Made by a program: the position numbers and the translations under genes. Under the pieces are notes generated by a model. That model did no database searches. It had not been told where the DNA came from and was given only the letters and a program-made list of their open reading frames with translations. Shown one piece after another: positions 60,055 through 64,000 of a stretch of DNA of 64,000 nt (its first letter is position 1; each line of letters begins with the position of its first letter). This DNA comes from Jacaranda mimosifolia (Eukaryota > Streptophyta > Magnoliopsida > Lamiales > Bignoniaceae): the NCBI GenBank assembly GCA_018894105.1, contig CM032122.1:30535404-30599403 (forward strand), written 5' to 3'.

Positions 60055-63000
60055 TCATCTTTGTGCCTGATCTGATGCTGAAGCTCCAACTAGAGTTATT
60101 GGTACGCTGCTTGCAGAGCCATTTTCGATCGGTGGTGGTACGCCCCACTTGCCTTCAGATTCAAGGGGCTCAAACACGTGCACTGAACCATCTGATAGAC
60201 CTAATGCAAACTGATTTGGTTCTTGTGGATGTGCTGCAATCACAAGTGGGTGAACGCTTGAACTGCTAGAGAAAACAGAGAATCTTCAGGTTAAAGAAAT
60301 TCTTGGTTACATTCGCAGAAGTAGATAAAAGAACAGAGATGATTACAGGGCCCTCCCCTATAACTATGTGTAATTACACAAGCACCACTTTTGGTTTAAA
60401 AAATTGCACATACATCTCTTTTAACTTATTTTCATGTTACAGTCTACCCCCATCTATAGGCCAACTCTGGTATTCGATAATATCATCATTAGATTTTGGT
60501 AAACTTTTCAAATTACCCCGAGAGAGTGATTGAGAGAAAGACTGAGAGAACAATCTCGGGAGAGACATCTAGTAGATAACAACGAGAGAGAGTGGTAGAA
60601 ATGGCATGAGAGAGCTCTTCAAATCAAGAGAGGTGTGAGAAAAAGGGAGAGACAGGGTGATGATGAGTGAGTAGGAAATTGCATAGGGCAGGTGGAAGGA
60701 CATTTTTATATATGATTCTTAGATGATATTATCTTTTTATCATATTTTATTGAAGGGTAAGTCTGTTATTTGACAAATTCCATCAACTTTGGCCAAATTC
60801 CAACGGCCTACGAGGGGTATTTATATTTTTGATATCATTTAGGGAGGTAAAAGTAATTACCCATAATAATAGAGGGGGGCGGTGTAAAACGAAATGAAAT
60901 CGTGTAAAAACTTGCACTGACTATGTGGGAAGCACACGTATATATTTGGGTTACCATATGCTAACCAAATGTAACGTGGGGAACGGGGAACTGTATAGAT
61001 TAAGATAATGCTAACTTAAGTGTAAAGTTTCCACAAACTATATATGGGCCAGAATGTAGAAAATTCGAGAGCTCATTCAGAAACTCCATAATTCTAGATA
61101 GCATGGCAATTCAGATTACTTATCCAGATAAAAGATGATATAAATGAAAAACTGGAAGCATCGACACATAAACATAAATACTTGCCTGATCACACTAGAA
61201 GAAAGATAAGCTGAAGGATTGATACGGCACCGCAGACGGAGATGTGCAGCAGTGAATATGCAAACAGTAGCATCTAGGAAACAGGCATACACCAGCTGGC
61301 TATCGCACGAAAATGTCGCGTGAGATATAGGGGCGGCTGATTCACGTGGGACCCACTATGATGGAAAAAGATTACATACTAAGAGAATGGCACCACGAAA
61401 CATTTTCTTAATCGAAGTAGTCTAGGGAAAAATTACCTGCTGTACGCATTCTAACTTTGTAGTTTCATATATGGCAAGCTGAGTCTCATGTACAACGAGA
61501 AAGTGAATCTGGTCCTGATGAAATTGTACGCGTGTTTCAGACTGTGCTGCAGGTGATCTCCCAGGAGGAAGCTGCAAAATTCTGGATCTCTGCTTTTCCC
61601 ATCCATCGGAATTCCACACGCAGAGCTGACAAGGAACATTTTCAAAATGAATTAAAAGAAAATGATGAGCAAGGACCGTTTTTGGATCGTTGGATCTATT
61701 ACAGCAGAACGGCGAAAAAATGTTTTGCCAACCTGAGCATCTGCACCTGAAGAAACCAGCACATTTAATACATGCGAGAAAGCAAGGCCGGTAATTCTTT
61801 TAGAGTGGCCTTTAAGCTTGCTTTTGACCTGCAAGGAGAGAATGGATGGATAAGTTATTTAGATTTGCCTTAACCACAGGAATAATGATAGTCATGCGAT
61901 CCTTTTAAATGTTTTTGTGATACCTCATCTACTCTAACATTATATATCTGAATCGTAGAATCGTCCATTCCAATAGCAATTATATTGTTATCTTGAGGAT
62001 GGAACGCTAAAAATGTTGCTGCTGGAGGTGGAGGTATGAAAGTTGTCATCGTCTGCACTTGTCCACGAAAATGAAATGTGAATACATGCACATGGGAGAA
62101 GGGAAAAAAAAAAAAAAAGTTGTAGTTTTTATAAGCTACCTTGAAAGTCATCATGTTAAACAAAGAGATCTTTCCTCCTGATGCTGACATTACATAGGAG
62201 TCATTTTTGGACAGGGCAAAGCAAGGAACAGCTTCCTCAGGGTTTGTGTCGGTCACATCATTGGTCATCAAAATTCCACTTGATGGTTGCCATAATTGAG
62301 GTGAAACACTCGCAGTTGCCTACAGAGTGAAAAAATTCATTCTCAGGATGATTTGATCCTTGAAATCACAGGGAATCATAGTTCCCAAATCGGTGAAGAA
62401 ACTTTTTGTTATGTTCCTACCTTTCCAGTTGAATTATGGTCATTCCGCTGCCATTTCCAGAGTACATGGATTGCGTTTGAAGCTAGTGCCAGTATGGCAT
62501 TACCTGAATTAGTATATATCAACCTAGATATCTGTTACAATGAAATGAACACAAGGTAAGAACCTTGTTAGAGTAAACACGACCAAGTACCGGCTATAAT
62601 CAAGGTAAAATGACATGATTTTCAGTTCATATAGGAAGACTGGATAAGTTTTATAAGATGCACTATAAGAGCAAAATTTATAAGCTTAACTTTAATTCAA
62701 TGTTGTACTAGATATATACAATGAAATTCATGATGACAATTGACAACTAATAATCATAAAACAGTATCTTTCCGGATGACAGATGCAGATCTCAGACAAC
62801 AGGATCAACATAAAAAGAGAAATGTACCTTTGTTACTCGTAAATTCTCAGGGAGTTTCAAGGACCGGCACTGAGATTGCTCATTAATTTCGCTGAGCTTC
62901 CAAATCTTTGATTTGTCATTAGTTTCTTCTGTTATTCTAGGTTTTACATCTCCATGATTTCTTGCATCCCCATTCTGATATAATCAAACAATTTTATTCT

Positions 63001-64000
63001 CAGTGTGCATAGATGGCCAATAGAAAGATGGCAAAATTGAAGAATGAAAATGAGAAACGAGTGGGTGTGTGGGTTTTCCCATGGGAAAAAAGAAACTTTA
63101 TGATGCAAAATAACAGTGATACCAACCATCACAGAGATACCAACTACAGAGGCCACCCTATCTGTGAGTCCACTGCTACTTGCGGCTGCTGCAGATATTG
63201 GGCCCACAGAGGGCTGCAAGTTACATAAATATGAAGAGTCAGTATTTTTTTTAATGGGGTTAGAAAGATACCTGACCAGACTAATTCAAGTTGAAGAAAA
63301 TACCTTAGCAGCTTCAGATGCTCTTGAAGCATCAAAAGCAAGATTTTCAAACGTTCGTAGTAATCGAAGACCATCTGCATTTGCTAAAATTTTGATTCCA
63401 TTTTCATTAGCAGAAACGGCCAGCAGGCTCCCATCTTTGTTGAACCGGATCCGTGGACTTGCCTTGAATTTGTAAAAAGCAAAATTGAAGCTATAGTGCA
63501 CAGACATTTTCACATGCTATGTATATTATTTAGTTATCGAAAAAACTCACAGGAAGTCCTCCATCAGCATCAATACTGGTCAAGAGTTGAGTATTATCCA
63601 TATCCCAAAATTTGATGGAAAAATCATCGCCAGCTGCCAAAAACCTGTTTTTAGTAGTGTCAAACTGCACGACACCTAAAGATCGTTTTCGGAAACCTTG
63701 ATATGTTCTCTTCACAGCTCCTTCACTTTCATTCCATTCAACGATGTGAGACTCTCCTTCTTTACTGGTCCCACAAGAGAAAAGCCTGAACAAGAAAATT
63801 GCCAACTTAAACTGTGGTCAGGTAACAAATGCAAATCACAGCATCAGCATTTTGCGGCAGTGTAATCTACCTTGTACCATCAGCACTGTAGGCCATGGTT
63901 GTGCACCAACGACCAGGGGCATCATAATCTACTCGAGATCCCAAATTATCATATAACCATGCCTTAATCTTTCCATCTAAAGCTGTAGAAAAGATAAACT
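60055..64000 (-). CDS. TPR: TOPLESS/TOPLESS-related transcriptional co-repressor, C-terminal WD40 part, runs off the window
   Basis: TPL/TPR proteins are nuclear co-repressors recruited by EAR-motif proteins (Aux/IAA, JAZ adaptors and others). Exons seen: 64000-63871 (partial), 63785-63551, 63462-63304, 63213-63127, 62974-62828, 62531-62421, 62319-62140, 62052-61924, 61828-61733, 61625-61437, 61355-61186, 60265-60055. Phases agree throughout. Landmarks are APGRWCTTMAYSADGTR, SIKFWDMDN, FNKDGSLLAVSANENGIKIL, the Ser/Ala linker ISAAAASSSGLTDR, ALASNAIHVLWKWQRN, FLAFHPQDNNIIAIGMDDS, GHSKRITGLAFSHVLNVLVS and the end VGASASDQAQR, which matches the TPL/TPR1 tail. These belong to the two WD40 propellers; the N-terminal LisH-CTLH-CRA part is outside. 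The intron 61185-60266 starts GC, not GT (atcag/GCAAGT), and carries a MITE. Which TPR paralogue it is cannot be told from this part. Confidence 0.95.
60343..60887. mobile_element. MITE-like element in the last coding intron of the TOPLESS-related gene
   Basis: The ends are inverted: TTACAGGGCCCTCCCCTATA on the left against TTACACCGCCCCCCTCTATT read inward from the right, followed on both sides by tatgKGTAATTAC. The interior is a gagaga-rich purine stretch. No TSD was evident. Length about 545 bp. Confidence 0.6.

Noticed and set aside
1..64000. CRISPR arrays, bacterial operons, rRNA genes
   Set aside because: None present; the window is plant nuclear DNA, and the tandem repeats lack the repeat-spacer pattern.

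Overview
This window is plant nuclear DNA, almost certainly from a eudicot. Its genes are AT-rich, with many short exons joined by GT-AG introns, and encode plant-specific families: a vacuolar H+-pyrophosphatase, a TOPLESS-type co-repressor, an At1g15740-type myristoylated LRR protein and a TTM3-type CYTH enzyme. Between them lie long AT-rich tracts of nested transposable elements. Nothing fixes the species; an asterid is possible, but that is a guess.

Layout: 1-1850 (minus) holds the first three exons of a glycerol kinase gene, with intron 1 filled by a degenerate 160-188 bp tandem repeat. 1851-17400 has no gene I can support. It is a repeat graveyard in which four insertions can be delimited by target-site duplications: a hAT element (4375-4979, 8-bp TSD), two Mutator-like elements (6447-8039 and 13430-14655, 9-bp TSDs) and a triple-LTR TRIM retrotransposon (15256-15832, 5-bp TSD). 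17576-22612 (plus) is a complete eight-exon type I H+-PPase gene. 22613-26784 contains a broken DUF506 (PDDEXK-like) gene, an EF-1alpha scrap and a small Helitron. 26785-27393 is a one-exon TTM3 triphosphatase. 30170-33550 (minus) is a probable three-exon gene for a small acidic nuclear protein, whose first intron carries a 1.66-kb Mutator-like element with ~0.5-kb inverted repeats inserted into a local tandem repeat.

33551-45857 is intergenic and carries a CACTA element (35626-36759) and a 4.4-kb minus-oriented LTR retrotransposon (37510-41880) with no recognisable pol that has captured the first exon of a tyrosine aminotransferase gene. 45858-58404 (plus) is a complete 15-exon LRR gene whose intron 4 contains a young but defective Ty1/copia element (48209-53254). 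60055-64000 (minus) is the C-terminal WD40 part of a TOPLESS/TPR co-repressor gene, with one GC-AG intron.

The host genes (glycerol, pyrophosphate and polyphosphate metabolism, transcriptional repression) do not form an evident pathway; this is ordinary plant gene order. The unusual content is in the mobile elements and in how they interact with introns and gene fragments. I did not find a convincing new multigene system. Exon coordinates were derived by hand from frame, phase and splice consensus; element boundaries rest on TSDs and terminal repeats read directly.
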